In this document: positions 19,628-20,735 of the stretch, piece after piece | Layout: every line of letters begins with the position of its first letter | Position numbering within the stretch: position 1 is the stretch's first letter | Origin: a virus | Virus record (IMG/VR): IMGVR_UViG_3300042350_003734 | Location: 1 to 20,735 of that record | Direction: 5' to 3' (one strand) | DNA: 20,735 bases | The notes under the pieces: generated by a model | The model's input: only the letters and a program-made list of their open reading frames with translations | Database searches by the model: none | What the model was told of the DNA's origin: nothing | Made by a program: the position numbers and the translations under genes

Positions 19628-20643
19628 GACAGCTGTTCCTCGACCAGGATTCCTGTTTCCTTCGCGACCAGACCTGGCGGAACGTATCTCGGGACCTCGA
19701 ATCCGTGCGGTCTGCCCTGAACCTGACGCTCATGGAAGCTGTTGCCTTCGTTGTGATACCAGAGCCGCACAGTTGCCTCCTCGCCGCCGTCTCTGTTCTT
19801 GACGACGATGACCTGGGCATCACTCCATGCCTTCGCGTCATCGAGCAAAGGCTTGCCGTCCTTCATGCGCCGCTCGTTCTCAGCCTTCGCGCCCTCCTCC
19901 TTGACCACGCGCTCCTTCATCTTGTTGCGGTAGACCAGGACGACGTTGTCAACGCGGTCAGTGATGGCGCCAGTACCCTTGATGTCGTACTTGCCTGGAA
20001 TCTTTTCCTCAGACTCAAGCTTGCGAATGTGGTGGACAACGTGAATGTGAATCTCATGCGCCCTCGCCATCTCGCAGAGCTTGAAGACGAAGTCCTTCTG
20101 GCTGTTGTAGTCGTCTTCTCCCGAGACGCAGCACATAAGGTTGTCGATGAAGAAGTGGTGGCACTTGTTCTCAAGCGCGGCGTACTTGACGATGCCCTGC
20201 ACGTCAGACATCGAGGCGGTGCCCCTGACGTCCGCGTACCAGAGCTTGTCTGTTGCCCAGTGGATGAAGTCCTTCGCGTACTGGGGTGAGGGCAAGCCCC
20301 CAGCAGCCTGAAGAATCATGCGGCTGTTCAGTGCTTCGGGCAGCATCTCGAAAGACGCAACGCCGCAGCGGTATCCCTGCTGCATGAAGCCAAGCTCAAC
20401 CTGACTGATGATCAGTGACTTGCCGTGCCCGTTGGCACCAGCCCAGAGGGTAACCTCTCCAGGCTTGAACTGCAGATTCAGGTTGCCCCAAGGCAGTTTG
20501 GCAAAGACGGTCGAGTTATCTCCATACATCCGCTGCAGCGTCTCTTCCACGAAGTCGGATGGCTTGCGCATCGTGTGCGCCTTGCTCTCCTGCTGCTTGA
20601 GGTAGGCACCGAAATCGAATGAGTCCGGGACCGTCTTAAACAT
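19624..20643 (-). CDS. Replicative helicase, DnaB-type ATPase domain
   Basis: 339 aa from the ATG at 20643, with GAGAG before it. A GTG at 20655 would add four residues. It has a short N-terminus (about 1-50) and then a RecA-like core: Walker A GANGHGKS (69-76), the catalytic glutamate in S-F-E-M (Glu99), and Walker B-type H-H-F-F-I-D-N (Asp167). A late H-V-V-H-H-I-R-K motif follows, and then D-I-K-G-T-G-A-I-T-D-R-V-D-N-V-V-L-V-Y-R, with Arg239 as a candidate finger. This matches the C-terminal helicase domain of DnaB, Twinkle and T7 gp4. The N-terminal primase or DnaG-binding domain is missing, so a separate primase is expected to the right of the window. Confidence 0.87.
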   Translation of the reverse strand: MFKTVPDSFDFGAYLKQQESKAHTMRKPSDFVEETLQRMYGDNSTVFAKLPWGNLNLQFKPGEVTLWAGANGHGKSLIISQVELGFMQQGYRCGVASFEMLPEALNSRMILQAAGGLPSPQYAKDFIHWATDKLWYADVRGTASMSDVQGIVKYAALENKCHHFFIDNLMCCVSGEDDYNSQKDFVFKLCEMARAHEIHIHVVHHIRKLESEEKIPGKYDIKGTGAITDRVDNVVLVYRNKMKERVVKEEGAKAENERRMKDGKPLLDDAKAWSDAQVIVVKNRDGGEEATVRLWYHNEGNSFHERQVQGRPHGFEVPRYVPPGLVAKETGILVEEQLS

Positions 20644-20735
20644 ACGCACTCTCACTCATCGATTCGTGAATCCACAAAGCCCACTCTTCATTCATCGACC
20701 TGAACCAGGGAAAGAAGTCCAGGGTCCACACCCAC
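20636..20735 (-). CDS. C-terminal end of an unidentified gene at the right edge
   Basis: The last 32 codons of a minus-strand frame enter from the right edge, reading WVWTLDFFPWFRSMNEEWAL and ending S-E-S-A-Y-V-stop. The stop overlaps the helicase ATG by 8 nt, as in translationally coupled neighbours. The tryptophan-rich segment and coupling support a real gene. Its identity cannot be told from this fragment. A replication gene would fit the place. Confidence 0.6.
   Translation of the reverse strand, partial: WVWTLDFFPWFRSMNEEWALWIHESMSESAYV

Larger units (their letters stand above)
5736..19636. repeat. Dispersed palindrome ACAGCTGT, 20 copies
   Basis: The 8-base palindrome ACAGCTGT starts at 5736, 7080, 9326, 9812, 9851, 10360, 11791, 13664, 13952, 14054, 14957, 15668, 16156, 16689, 16861, 17395, 17589, 18527, 19525 and 19629. 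At least eight copies extend to AACAGCTGTT. Less than one copy is expected in a random window of this size. About 40 CAGCTG sites occur, and half carry the A and T flanks, against an expected one in sixteen. Copies fall in several reading frames and on genes of both strands, and one lies in a terminator. None lies before 5736. Confidence 0.85.

Noticed and set aside
1-20735. CRISPR array, tRNA genes, insertion sequence or integrase with attachment sites
   Set aside because: No regularly spaced direct repeats, no cloverleaf with a T-arm, no transposase or integrase motifs and no terminal inverted repeats were found.

Overview
The window is about 20.7 kb of a tailed double-stranded DNA phage (Caudoviricetes). 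This rests on a complete head and packaging module (major capsid, scaffold, portal, large and small terminase), a lysis cassette, a DnaB-type helicase and very tight packing with ATGA, GTGA and TGATG overlaps. The DNA is GC-rich with strong Shine-Dalgarno sites. The spanin-like lipoprotein and holin/lysozyme set point to a Gram-negative host, plausibly a GC-rich proteobacterium such as a betaproteobacterium. The host assignment is inference only. No integrase, repressor or attachment site is visible. Both window ends cut genes.

There are three transcription blocks. (1) Positions 1-10641, minus strand, is the late block. In transcription order it holds small basic proteins, small terminase, an unknown gene, a lysis set (tail-anchored protein, lipoprotein, two-TM protein, 3TM holin, lysozyme), large terminase, portal, two small proteins, scaffold, major capsid, a terminator, a 62-aa protein and a head-tail adaptor-like protein that runs off the left edge. 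(2) Positions 10642-11047 form a divergent control region with a TTGACA-type promoter, an overlapping inverted repeat and a GC-rich hairpin-rich leader. (3) Positions 11048-16033, plus strand, hold an eight-gene operon: a membrane peptide, a DUF6876-like protein, a 72-aa protein, a second membrane peptide, a MoxR/CobS-like AAA+ ATPase, a large CobT-like protein with a HEIGH motif and a VWA domain, an 82-aa protein and an HD-fold alarmone hydrolase-like protein. This operon ends at a strong terminator at 16143-16188. (4) Positions 16163-20735, minus strand, hold the replication and recombination block: an unfinished gene at the right edge, helicase, several small zinc-type proteins, a YbcO-type nuclease, a PD-(D/E)XK nuclease, a putative zinc protein resembling Q-type antiterminators, and a conserved unknown.

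The right-hand block looks early, for DNA metabolism, and may end in an antiterminator-like factor. The left-hand block makes and packages heads and lyses the cell. The central plus-strand operon is the accessory-looking part. Its AAA+ ATPase and VWA/metalloprotease-like pair, followed by a putative alarmone hydrolase, is the best candidate for a poorly described system. Across the window the palindrome ACAGCTGT occurs 20 times where less than one copy would be expected by chance, with 18 copies between 9326 and 19636. No annotated feature explains this.
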